NCBI GenBank assembly: GCA_019694755.1
Contig: JAIBBI010000027.1
Coordinates: forward strand, 1-44,876
From: Gemmataceae bacterium
GTDB lineage: Bacteria; Planctomycetota; Planctomycetia; Gemmatales; Gemmataceae
Length of the DNA: 44,876 nucleotides
Direction: 5' to 3'
Under the pieces are notes generated by a model. That model made no database searches. It was not told the DNA's origin and saw only the letters and a program-made list of their open reading frames with translations. Position numbers and translations under genes: made by a program. Below are positions 8,810 through 16,690 of this stretch, in pieces; within the stretch, counting starts at the first letter, position 1; the number at the start of each line of letters is the position of its first letter.

Positions 8810-9472
8810 TCAAAGCCACGCGCCGACGGCGACCAGCCAGGCGTCGAAGGTGGGGCCGATCGCGTCGGCAAAGAGTACGGCGACGACCGCCGTCATCGCC
8901 CCGGCGAAGACGTCCATGGTGTAATGGGCACGCAGGACAATCACAGCCAGCGCCTCGAACGCGGCGACCGCGCCGGCCGCGACGCCCCACACGGTGCCGC
9001 CCCACCGGCCGACCTCGATCGCGCCGAAGACGGCCATCGCCGTGTGGCCGGAGAAGAACAGATCGTTGGCCACGTCGTACGTCACGAGAAACGTCGGGAC
9101 GCCGGTCGGACGCCAGATGCAGCCTTCGGGCACCGGCAAAGTACACAATACCTGACACACCTGCCGCAGCCCGAACAGGAAGAGTAAACCGAAGAACGGC
9201 GCGACGGTCGGCCCCAGGAGAATCAGGCCGATCAGAAACAGGCCGAACAGGTCGATCCCCAATGAAGTGACGATCAGCAGCACGTCGGAACGTCGCCGCT
9301 CAGCCGAGAACCACCGCCAGAGCGGCTCTGTCAGCGTGTGCAGCCCGTCGCCAATCGTCCCCGAACCCCGGGGCCGGTAGTTGATCATGCGCTGCGTGGC
9401 AAACCAGAAGGCCAGCCCGATGACGATCAGCGCGACGCGCAGGACGATGGGCGGCGAGGCGACGTCCGGCAT
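8810..9472 (-). CDS. PAP2-type membrane phosphatase, sphingomyelin-synthase-like (PAP2_C) form
   Basis: The 220-residue membrane protein starts MPDVASPPIVLRVALIVIG. I chose the ATG at 9472 because GGAG lies 11 bases upstream and the next gene ends at 9481; the ATG at 9493 would overlap it. About six hydrophobic helices are visible. The catalytic signatures are SGHTA (141-145) and RAHYTMDV (181-188), the pair found in the C-terminal PAP2 domain of sphingomyelin/phosphatidylcholine:ceramide transferases, while the KxxxxxxRP first motif of classical PAP2 is not evident. It may therefore move or remove a lipid head group at the membrane surface. It sits directly after the acyltransferase gene, which suggests a shared lipid pathway. 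Confidence 0.85.
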   Translation of the reverse strand: MPDVASPPIVLRVALIVIGLAFWFATQRMINYRPRGSGTIGDGLHTLTEPLWRWFSAERRRSDVLLIVTSLGIDLFGLFLIGLILLGPTVAPFFGLLFLFGLRQVCQVLCTLPVPEGCIWRPTGVPTFLVTYDVANDLFFSGHTAMAVFGAIEVGRWGGTVWGVAAGAVAAFEALAVIVLRAHYTMDVFAGAMTAVVAVLFADAIGPTFDAWLVAVGAWL

Positions 9473-9480
9473 GGGCAAAG

Positions 9481-10689
9481 TCACTCCTTCCATGCGGTGC
9501 CGTGGCGGGCAAGTTCCGCCAGTTTGCTTTTCAGCGACTCCTCGAGCGCGACCATGGCCGGGTCGGCCGCGCCGCGGGGCCGCTCGGGCGATACCTCGAT
9601 GGCGTCGCACACTTCACCCACGCAGCGGAGCGGCTGGTGAATCGTCGTTTTGTCCGTCAGGTCTTCTTCGTACCGCTCGACGGTTTCCAGTATCCGCTCG
9701 ACCGACGGGTTGTCGTCAAGGTAGCCGACGGGGTAGCAGGCCAGGCACTGTGCGAAATAGCAATCGACGAGGAACCGCCAGCGGCGATCCACCTCGGCCT
9801 TCGGCAATTGCCCGGCAATCAGCTCGGCAACGATCAGCGAACGGATCTTCTTGATCCGCTCCATCACGTCGTTGCCCGGCTGCGACAGTTCGTACCGCTT
9901 CTCGAGCGGCGTCAGCACCTGATCGATGAGCCGGGGCAGGCGGTCCGCGATCGGGCCGGCCTGGGCGAAACCGAAGTACTCGAGTTCCTTGATCCCCAGC
10001 AGGCCTTCGCCGAGTTTCTTCACCCGTTCGACGAGTGGTAGGTCCTGTTGCGACTGCCAGCTGAGCCGCTTTTCGATCTTCGCGAGAACAGGTTCAACGG
10101 CGGCGCGCAGGTCGCCGTCGAAGTAGTAGTGCAGGGCAATGGGGAAGATGACGACCTTGCCGGGCGTGGACGACTTGGCCCGGATTTTGGCGGCCGCCCG
10201 GGCGATGAATGCCGTGCCGTCCATCACCGGCCGCAACCGGTCGTTGGACCGGCTGATGATCCCTTCGGGAAAAAGGATTAGCGGCCGGCGACCGTCGACG
10301 AGCATCGCCGTGGCAGCCTTGATCGACTCGCGGTCCGCGCCCTCGCGGTTGACGCTGAACACGCCGCCGGCCCGGAGCATGAACCGCTGGATCGCCCCCT
10401 GCTTGAACAGGTGCCAACTGGCCATCATGTAGCAGGGGCGAGCGATCTGGCAGCACAACACGCCGATGATTTCCGGATCGCAGGGGCGGCAGTGGTTGGG
10501 CGCGAGCAGGACGCCGTGCCCGGCATCGAGCGCGGCTGTGATCTTTTCCATGCCGCGGAATTCGAGAGACCTCACGCCGTAGGCCGAGCGGACGCGCCGC
10601 GGCAGCCAATACCGGATGGGCCAGGTCCAGACCGTCGTCGCGAGCGGAGGAACGAACTGATAAGGCTCGGCGATGACGATATTCTGCAT
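9481..10689 (-). CDS. 1-acyl-glycerol-3-phosphate acyltransferase-like (PlsC) protein
   Basis: The 402-residue protein starts at the ATG at 10689, four bases after the stop of the upstream esterase gene. The PlsC domain (about 40-240) shows the HX4D catalytic motif NHCRPCD (His66, Asp71), a substrate-binding RxxxNREG-type stretch (GVFSVNREGADRES) and the FPEG motif ILFPEGIISR. These define glycerolipid acyltransferases that move an acyl chain to lysophosphatidate or a related acceptor at the inner membrane. The 160-residue helical C-terminal extension is longer than in housekeeping PlsC (about 240 residues), so the acceptor may differ. The PAP2-type gene next to it would fit phospholipid or head-group remodelling. 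Confidence 0.88.
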   Translation of the reverse strand: MQNIVIAEPYQFVPPLATTVWTWPIRYWLPRRVRSAYGVRSLEFRGMEKITAALDAGHGVLLAPNHCRPCDPEIIGVLCCQIARPCYMMASWHLFKQGAIQRFMLRAGGVFSVNREGADRESIKAATAMLVDGRRPLILFPEGIISRSNDRLRPVMDGTAFIARAAAKIRAKSSTPGKVVIFPIALHYYFDGDLRAAVEPVLAKIEKRLSWQSQQDLPLVERVKKLGEGLLGIKELEYFGFAQAGPIADRLPRLIDQVLTPLEKRYELSQPGNDVMERIKKIRSLIVAELIAGQLPKAEVDRRWRFLVDCYFAQCLACYPVGYLDDNPSVERILETVERYEEDLTDKTTIHQPLRCVGEVCDAIEVSPERPRGAADPAMVALEESLKSKLAELARHGTAWKE

Positions 10690-10693
10690 CGGC

Positions 10694-12094
10694 TTACCGG
10701 GGCGGTAGTTTGTCGTACCAGGCAAACACGTCGGGCAGAGCAGCCTGCACAATTACGATGTGTTCTATGTCGGGGTACTCCCGAACGACGAGTGTCCCGC
10801 CGGCCGTCGCCGCCGATTTGCCGAGCGCTCGAGCCCCGCTCAGGGCGAAGTCTTCGGTGCCGACCCCGACGAACAGTGGGACCGACTTGAATGCCTCGGG
10901 CTTGCTGACTCGCGACCCGCCACCCAGTGCGGCCACCCCGGCCCACCGCCCGGGATGCTGCTGTGCCAGGCCAATCGCCTGGCCCGCACCCATCGAATGA
11001 CCCACGAGGAACACCCGCGACTTGTCAATCGGGTAACGCTTGGCCAGCTCATCGACGATGAGGTCTACTGGCGGTGCCCCGAAGAACTCTGTGCGGGTCG
11101 CGACCAGCATCCATCCGCGTTTCTCGCACTCGCGGACGACCGCGCCGTGACCGTACGCGTCGAAGAACATGTTCTCGGTCCCGCCCGCGCCGTGCAGTGC
11201 AACGACCAGCGGAACGGGTTGATTTTCCTTGGCCGCGGGCACCGCGACGCGCACCGTTGGTGCACCCTTCGCGGTTTCCAGCGTGATCCAATGCTGGCCG
11301 GTTCGCGACGCTTCGAAGAAGCGTCCATCCACCGGCAGCCTGTCCAGTGCCTCCGCATCATTGAGCAATCGGGCCGCAGGGTAATCAGTTTCGAGGCTCG
11401 CACCCTGGCTCAGTTTGGTGAGCAGGCCGGCGAGCATGCGCAGCGTCCGGTGTTCGCTCGTTTGTTTTTCGGTTGGCAGTTTCTCCACCGCTTGGGCCAG
11501 TGCCCCGAGTCGGTCGTCGAGTTTGTCGACGAGCGACACTGTGAACTCGCCGGTGCAGAGCGTCTTATCCCCGACCGCCAGTTTCCACGATACCGGCCAG
11601 TCGCCAGGGGGTATGTCGGTGATCGGCAGCGACACTTGAGTCGGCAGGACACGAATTGACTCGGTCGCAGTGGCCTTCTTATCGCCTGCGTTCAACTCGA
11701 CTGTCAGTTTCAGTTCGGGTGATTCGACTTTCGGGTCGTACAGTCGTGCGACGGTCAACTCCAGACGGCCTGCCGATCGGTCCAGCAAGCGCGCCCGGGG
11801 GCGTACGGCGAGGGCCGAGGCCGCACGCTGGTCGGGCGTCGGGTCGATCCCGGCCAGCGCGAATCGGGCCCGGTCGATCAACTGCCCCGCGTCTCCCAAT
11901 CGTCCGGAGAAAAACGTCGCCATGGCCTGCTTCAGAAACGGCAGCGTCTGCTTTCGAGCCGCGGCGTCGGACGTCGCGTCCCACGCCCTCTCGAACGCGA
12001 CGAGTCGCCGACCGGTGTCGTACCGGTCGGCTTGTGCCACTGACGGCGATGGGATCGCAAGAATTGCGAAGGCCGCGATAAGGCTTCGATACAT
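10694..12094 (-). CDS. Exported alpha/beta-hydrolase (esterase / PHB-depolymerase-like)
   Basis: The 466-residue protein starts with a signal peptide (MYRSLIAAFAILAIPSPSVAQ). Residues 25-250 are a helical and beta N-terminal part of unknown role. From about 280 an alpha/beta-hydrolase fold follows: oxyanion region LVVALHGAGGTENMFFDAYG, nucleophile elbow GHSMG with Ser367, acidic residue around Asp415 (GVGTEDFALSG) and His445 (YPDIEHIVI). This set resembles the poly(3-hydroxybutyrate) depolymerase and feruloyl-esterase-like group of exported esterases. The substrate cannot be told. It is placed between the FHA gene and the acyltransferase on the same strand with short gaps (27 and 4 bp), so co-transcription is likely. 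Confidence 0.85.
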   Translation of the reverse strand: MYRSLIAAFAILAIPSPSVAQADRYDTGRRLVAFERAWDATSDAAARKQTLPFLKQAMATFFSGRLGDAGQLIDRARFALAGIDPTPDQRAASALAVRPRARLLDRSAGRLELTVARLYDPKVESPELKLTVELNAGDKKATATESIRVLPTQVSLPITDIPPGDWPVSWKLAVGDKTLCTGEFTVSLVDKLDDRLGALAQAVEKLPTEKQTSEHRTLRMLAGLLTKLSQGASLETDYPAARLLNDAEALDRLPVDGRFFEASRTGQHWITLETAKGAPTVRVAVPAAKENQPVPLVVALHGAGGTENMFFDAYGHGAVVRECEKRGWMLVATRTEFFGAPPVDLIVDELAKRYPIDKSRVFLVGHSMGAGQAIGLAQQHPGRWAGVAALGGGSRVSKPEAFKSVPLFVGVGTEDFALSGARALGKSAATAGGTLVVREYPDIEHIVIVQAALPDVFAWYDKLPPR

Positions 12095-12121
12095 GGACCA
12101 TCCGCTCCGGGAACGTGAGTG

Positions 12122-12475
12122 CTACGAGTCTGTACCCGAATGAACGGGGGCTTCGGCGGGCGAGTCGGGGCGGGCGGTCCGACCTGTCGGGTCGTCGCCG
12201 AGCTCCACACGGTAGCGGAAGTTGCCGATCACGACTTCGTCACCGTGATACAGAAACCCCTCATCCACCGGTTCGCCGTTGATCCGGACGCCGTTGGTGC
12301 TACCCAGATCGCGGATGACAAGTTTCCCGTTCACCGTCGCGATGACGCAATGCCGGCGGGAGACTTTACCCGAATTGAGTTGCAGATCGCACTCGGCATG
12401 ACGGCCGACGAGCAGCACCGGCCGATCGAGCGGCAGGTTAGGCCCTTCCGAGAGCGCCACGAGATTCGCAGACAC
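12122..12475 (-). CDS. FHA-domain protein
   Basis: The product is essentially one forkhead-associated domain with the conserved phosphothreonine-binding residues: VGRHAECDLQL, KVSRRHC and LGSTNGVRING. FHA domains bind phosphothreonine peptides in Ser/Thr-kinase signalling, which planctomycetes use widely. I favour a GTG start at 12475 (117 residues, MSANLVALSEGP) because AAGGG lies five bases upstream and it begins exactly at the domain. The first ATG at 12511 has no Shine-Dalgarno and would overlap the M28 gene by 25 bases. The short tail after the domain is Pro-rich and probably disordered. Neither a kinase nor a phosphatase is encoded nearby. Confidence 0.85.
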   Translation of the reverse strand: MSANLVALSEGPNLPLDRPVLLVGRHAECDLQLNSGKVSRRHCVIATVNGKLVIRDLGSTNGVRINGEPVDEGFLYHGDEVVIGNFRYRVELGDDPTGRTARPDSPAEAPVHSGTDS

Positions 12476-12486
12476 GATCACCCTTA

Positions 12487-13653
12487 TCAAAACACGTTGA
12501 GCAGGGCCCATTGAGCAGTCCGAATGAGCCAGACGCGGTCGTCGGCCGTCATTGTGCCGCGGTCGGCGATTTCCTTCAAGCGGTCGCGGGACGCCTCGAA
12601 CCGTTTACGCTGGTCTTCCGTGAGCGGCACGACCTCCGGCTTGGCGAGCGACCGGTTGAACAATTCCAAGACAGCCGCCACTTCGTCGAGGCCGGGGCCA
12701 AGCGGGGCGGGGTCCCATTTCGGGGTGTCGGTCGCGTCGGCAACCTGACGCGTGGCCGCCTCGATCCACCGGCTGATCTTCGTGAGTTTGGCGTAGTTAA
12801 TCCGGTCCGGCAGATCCGTCGAGCGGTGGTAGTCCTTGTGAACTCCGGTGGTGAAGAACAGGAACGGCGTCTTGCGATCGCGAAACGGGCCGTAATCGCT
12901 CCGCGTGCCGACAAGATCGTGGCCGAGTCGGGCGACGCTCAAACCGGCTTCGGGTCTGACGGCTTTGCTTAAGTTCGTGAGTTCCGGGCTGGTCTCGCTG
13001 CCGAGGACGAAGAGGTGCTCGTCCATGACACCCGCCATCGAACGCCCGATGATGTCGGCAACGAGCATGGCCTTCAGTTTCGCGTAGGGCCGGGGCGGGT
13101 TCGTGACAAAGTGCGTCGAGCCCTGTAGGCCGATCTCTTCGAGGTCGAACGAGATGAAGAACACCGACCGCTTGGGCTTCTCGGGCGCGAGCGCCATCGC
13201 CTCGGCAACTTCCAGTAGCATCGCCACGCCGCTGGCGTTGTCGTCGGCCCCGGGGTGCATCTTGCCGAACCGCACGCCCAAATGGTCGTAATGCGCTGCG
13301 AGGATGATCCACTCGTCGGCCAGCGCGGGATCACTGCCGGGCAAATAGGCCCCGACATTCCGGCCGACCACCTTCTTGCCGTCGGCCCGGGGCGTGGTCA
13401 GAAGCCAGGGGATCGGTTGCAGATAGGAATCGCCGAACGCGGGCTTGAGCGGCAGCCGGCGGAACGCGTCGGCGATGTGGACGGCCGCCCGCTCGCCGCC
13501 GTCGCCCGACCGACCCATGAACTCCGAACCGGCAAGCCGGTACACGTGGGCCTTCAACTCGTGTTCGTGGATGTCGGCGGAAAGCTCCCGCTCATCCTTT
13601 TCATACGGGAACGGGTCGGCACACAGGGCCAGCATCAGGATCAGTCCGGTCAT
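12487..13653 (-). CDS. Exported M28-family zinc peptidase
   Basis: The 388-residue protein starts with a short leader (MTGLILMLALCADP). The di-zinc site of family M28 is complete by eye: HYDHLG (His121), GADDNASG (Asp137/138), LEEIG (Glu172/173), ADIIG (Asp200) and YHRSTD near residue 275. These enzymes are aminopeptidases or carboxypeptidases that act in the periplasm or outside the cell; specificity cannot be read from the sequence. The last 100 residues are helical and unassigned. It is the first gene of the minus-strand series down to 7171, divergent from gcvT with 99 bp between them, so both promoters must lie in that gap. Confidence 0.9.
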   Translation of the reverse strand: MTGLILMLALCADPFPYEKDERELSADIHEHELKAHVYRLAGSEFMGRSGDGGERAAVHIADAFRRLPLKPAFGDSYLQPIPWLLTTPRADGKKVVGRNVGAYLPGSDPALADEWIILAAHYDHLGVRFGKMHPGADDNASGVAMLLEVAEAMALAPEKPKRSVFFISFDLEEIGLQGSTHFVTNPPRPYAKLKAMLVADIIGRSMAGVMDEHLFVLGSETSPELTNLSKAVRPEAGLSVARLGHDLVGTRSDYGPFRDRKTPFLFFTTGVHKDYHRSTDLPDRINYAKLTKISRWIEAATRQVADATDTPKWDPAPLGPGLDEVAAVLELFNRSLAKPEVVPLTEDQRKRFEASRDRLKEIADRGTMTADDRVWLIRTAQWALLNVF

Positions 13654-13752
13654 CCCGGGAATCTAGCCAACAGCCGGGGAAAGGCCAAGTCCGGCGTGAC
13701 GACGGACGTGAAACATCTAACATGACCCCGGCACGATTCGCAGGAGTATCCG

Positions 13753-14832
13753 ATGGCGCTGCACACCCCGCTTTACGACTGGCACGTGGCCCACAAGGGC
13801 CGGATGGTCGAGTTTGGCGGCTGGCAGATGCCGGTGCAATACGCGGGGATCGTGGCGGAACACTCCGCCGTCCGCTCGGCCGCGGGCCTTTTCGACATCT
13901 CGCACATGGCCCGGTTCTCGATCGGCGGGCCCGAAGCCCTCGCGCTCATAGACCACGCCTGGACAAACGACGCCGCGGGAATGAAGGACACGCAGGTCCG
14001 CTACGGACTCGTCGGCAACGAGCAGGGCGGGATTGTCGACGACATTCTTGTCTACCGCTGGAGTTACGGCTGGACGATGGTCGTCAATGCGTCCAACCGC
14101 AAGGCCGTGTGGGACCGCCTGCAAACGTACGCCGCTGGCAAGGACGTGCAGATGCAGGACCAAACCGAGTCGACCGGCATGCTCGCGGTGCAGGGGCCGA
14201 AGGCGGTTGAACTGCTGGCCGGCCTATTCGAGGCGGACGTGGCCGGGCTGAAGTACTATTACGCGACGGCGACACGATGCCGGGGCAATCAGTGCGTCGT
14301 TAGTCGGACGGGTTACACGGGCGAAGACGGCTTCGAGGTCATGCTGGCGGCCGACAAGGTCGTGGAGCTGGCCGACGAGTTCGTTCGCCGCGGTGCCGTC
14401 TGTTGCGGGCTGGGCGCCCGCGACACGCTGCGACTCGAGGCCGGCATGCCGCTGTACGGCCATGAGCTTTCGATGGATATTGACCCCTTCCAGGCGGGGC
14501 TCGGCTGGGCGGTCAAGCCGGCCAAGGGCGAGTTCGTCGGCAAGGAACCGATGCTCGCGAAGAAGGGCGATGCCGCCCGGCGGAAGCGCGTCGGCCTCAC
14601 GCTCGAACCCGGCCGAAGCGCCCGCGAGGGCTGCGGCGTCGTCATGGCGGGCAAGAGCGTCGGCACGGTGACCTCGGGAGCGCCGTCGCCGACTCTGGGC
14701 CGACCAATCGCCATGGCATATGTTGACCCGGCACACGCCGAGGTCGGCACGAAATTGGAAGTGGATATCCGCGGGACGACGGTGCCTGCCACCGTGGTCG
14801 CGCTTCCGTTCTACCAGCGTCCGAAAAAGTAA
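13753..14832 (+). CDS. gcvT: Glycine cleavage system T protein (aminomethyltransferase)
   Basis: The 359-residue protein starts MALHTPLYDWHVAHKGRMVEF, with AGGAG correctly spaced upstream of the ATG. GGWQMPVQYAGIVAEHSAVRS, GLFDISHMARF, SRTGYTGEDGFEV and GLGARDTLRLEAGMPLYGHE are standard GcvT blocks. The enzyme takes the methylamine group from the lipoyl arm of GcvH, releases ammonia and passes the one-carbon unit to tetrahydrofolate, giving 5,10-methylene-THF. Its length matches the family (about 360-370). It is the first gene of a gcvT-gcvH-gcvPA-gcvPB operon. I see no glycine riboswitch in the 99 bp upstream. The C-terminal phrase TSGAPSPTLGRPIAMAYVD is also typical. Confidence 0.97.
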   Translation: MALHTPLYDWHVAHKGRMVEFGGWQMPVQYAGIVAEHSAVRSAAGLFDISHMARFSIGGPEALALIDHAWTNDAAGMKDTQVRYGLVGNEQGGIVDDILVYRWSYGWTMVVNASNRKAVWDRLQTYAAGKDVQMQDQTESTGMLAVQGPKAVELLAGLFEADVAGLKYYYATATRCRGNQCVVSRTGYTGEDGFEVMLAADKVVELADEFVRRGAVCCGLGARDTLRLEAGMPLYGHELSMDIDPFQAGLGWAVKPAKGEFVGKEPMLAKKGDAARRKRVGLTLEPGRSAREGCGVVMAGKSVGTVTSGAPSPTLGRPIAMAYVDPAHAEVGTKLEVDIRGTTVPATVVALPFYQRPKK

Positions 14833-14847
14833 ACGACGAGGCCGAAG

Positions 14848-15234
14848 ATGGACCCGAAAACGCTCCGCTATACAAAGACGCACGAGTGGGTGGCTGTCGA
14901 CGGCGACGTCGCGACGGTCGGCGTCAGCCGGTTCGCTGCCGACCTGCTCAACGACATCACATTCGTCGGACTCCCCGCGACCGGCAAAGCCGTCTCGGCC
15001 GGCAAGGATTGCGGCGCGATTGAGACCGTGAAGTCGGCCAACGACCTGTACTCGCCAGTCGACGGCGAAATCAGCGCGGCCAACCACGAAGTGGCTACGA
15101 ATCCCGGCCTGATTCAGGAAGATCCTTACGGGCAGGGCTGGCTGTTCAAGGTCAAGATGAGCCCCGGCGCGAGCCTCGGCCATCTGCTCGACGCGGCCGC
15201 CTACGAAGAGCATTGCGCGAACGAAGCCCATTGA
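14848..15234 (+). CDS. gcvH: Glycine cleavage system H protein (lipoyl carrier)
   Basis: The 128-residue protein matches GcvH in length and sequence: YTKTHEWVAVDGDVATVG at the start, DITFVGLPATGKAVSAGKD in the middle and the lipoylation site ETVKSANDLYSPVDGEI, where Lys62 carries lipoate. GcvH shuttles the aminomethyl group from the P protein to the T protein and the reduced lipoyl arm to the L protein. It starts 15 bp after gcvT, with GAGG upstream. No lipoate ligase or synthase gene is visible in the window. The C-terminal AAYEEHCANEAH is acidic, as is usual in this family. Confidence 0.97.
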   Translation: MDPKTLRYTKTHEWVAVDGDVATVGVSRFAADLLNDITFVGLPATGKAVSAGKDCGAIETVKSANDLYSPVDGEISAANHEVATNPGLIQEDPYGQGWLFKVKMSPGASLGHLLDAAAYEEHCANEAH

Positions 15235-15311
15235 TCGTTTTCAGTCACGCCGCTGCTGGGAGGCCGGTGGCGGCGCGACCGCTTCGCACCTATAGCTAAT
15301 GGTGTCCCTTC

Positions 15312-15318
15312 AGGGAGA
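15312..15318 (+). promoter_or_regulatory. Ribosome binding site that decides the gcvPA start
   Basis: AGGGAGA lies seven bases before an in-frame TTG at 15326. The only upstream ATG in this frame, at 15299, has no Shine-Dalgarno. Because GcvPA proteins generally begin M-x-Y-x-P/L-x-T followed by D-R-x-x-M-L, the TTG start (MAYTLLTPADRQEML) fits the family better. Confidence 0.65.
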
Positions 15319-15325
15319 TTCACCG

Positions 15326-16657
15326 TTGGCTTATACGCTGTTGACCCCCGCCGACCGACAGGAAATGCTCAAGGCGGTCGGCGCCTCCTCAGTCGAACAA
15401 CTTCTCGATCAAATCCCGGCGGATATTCGCCTCGGGCGACCGCTGGCCCTTCCCGCCGGCCTGTGCGAACAGGACCTTACCGAGCTGACGGCGAAACTCG
15501 CGGCGAAGAACTGCTCCGCCGACTCGCACGTCTGTTTCCTCGGCGGCGGGGCGTACGACCACTTCATCCCCGCGGTCGTCGATGCCATCGCCTCGCGTGG
15601 CGAATACTACACCGCTTACACGCCCTACCAGGCAGAAGCGAGCCAGGGCACGCTGCAGGTCGGCTTCGAGTTCCAGAGCCTTATCTGTGAACTCACCGGC
15701 CTCGACGTTGCCAACGCCAGCCTTTACGACGGCGCGAGCGCGGTCGCGGAAGCTGTGCTGATGGCTCGGGCCCTGACCGACCGGCCGGGCAAGGTCGTGA
15801 TCGCCGGCAGTGTGCACCCCGAATACCGCGCGACACTCGCCACTTACCTGACGAATCTGAGCACGGAACTGGTCACGGTCCCCGTGCCGAGCGGCGTCGT
15901 TGACCCGGCCGAGATCCGCAAGCATGTCGATGCCAACACCTCGGCCGTCGTCGTGCAGCACCCCAACTTCTTCGGCTGCCTCGAAGATGTGGAGCAGATT
16001 GCCGCGGCCACGAAGGCGGCCGGGGCTCTGTTCGTCGCGGTGTTCGACCCGATCAGCCTCGGCGTGTTGAAGCGGCCCGGCGACTACGGCGCGGATATCG
16101 CCGTGGCCGAGGGGCAGGGGCTGGGCGTACCGCTCGGGTTCGGCGGGCCCTACCTCGGAATCCTCGCGTGCCGGCAGGAGTACGTCCGCAAGATCCCCGG
16201 GCGGATCGTCGGCCAGACGACGGACCGCCGGGGCAAGCGCTGCTGGGTGCTCACGCTCCAGACCCGCGAGCAGCACATCCGCCGGGATAAGGCGACCAGT
16301 AACATCTGCACCAACCAGGCGCTACTCGCACTGCGGGCGTCGGTGTACCTCACCGCGCTCGGCCCGGCCGGCCTGCGCGAGACGGCCGACTTGTGCGCCC
16401 GCAAGGCGCACTATGCCGCGGCCCAATTGGCGAAGATCCCCGGCGTGAAGTTGGCGTACGACAAGCCGTTCTTCAAGGAGTTCGTGGTCCGCGTGCCGGG
16501 CGACCCCGCGAAGTTGCTGGCCGACCTTCGGGCCGACGGCTTCCTGGCCGGGTTGCAGATCGGGGCGCACGACATTGCCGTCGCCGTGACGGAGAAGAGA
16601 TCGAAGGACGAGATCGACCGTCTGGCCGCGGCCTGGGCCCGGCGTGCCGCCCGTTGA
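15326..16657 (+). CDS. gcvPA: Glycine dehydrogenase (decarboxylating) subunit 1
   Basis: The product is the N-terminal half of the split P protein, 443 residues from the TTG at 15326 (452 from the ATG at 15299). SHVCFLGGGAYDHFIPAVVD, SRGEYYTAYTPYQAEASQGTL and YDGASAVAEAVLMA are diagnostic of GcvPA. With GcvPB it forms the PLP enzyme that decarboxylates glycine and loads the aminomethyl group on GcvH. The TTG is supported by AGGGAGA seven bases upstream and by agreement with family N-termini. The 91 bases after gcvH could hold an mRNA structure but no clear hairpin. The start codon is the only uncertain point. Confidence 0.95.
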   Translation: MAYTLLTPADRQEMLKAVGASSVEQLLDQIPADIRLGRPLALPAGLCEQDLTELTAKLAAKNCSADSHVCFLGGGAYDHFIPAVVDAIASRGEYYTAYTPYQAEASQGTLQVGFEFQSLICELTGLDVANASLYDGASAVAEAVLMARALTDRPGKVVIAGSVHPEYRATLATYLTNLSTELVTVPVPSGVVDPAEIRKHVDANTSAVVVQHPNFFGCLEDVEQIAAATKAAGALFVAVFDPISLGVLKRPGDYGADIAVAEGQGLGVPLGFGGPYLGILACRQEYVRKIPGRIVGQTTDRRGKRCWVLTLQTREQHIRRDKATSNICTNQALLALRASVYLTALGPAGLRETADLCARKAHYAAAQLAKIPGVKLAYDKPFFKEFVVRVPGDPAKLLADLRADGFLAGLQIGAHDIAVAVTEKRSKDEIDRLAAAWARRAAR

Positions 16658-16690
16658 CCGCCCACCCCACACCACCGAACACCCACGAAC

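Noticed and set aside
13654-13752. Glycine riboswitch upstream of gcvT
   Set aside because: The 99-bp gap is short for the tandem aptamer and shows no conserved core or clear paired stems by eye.
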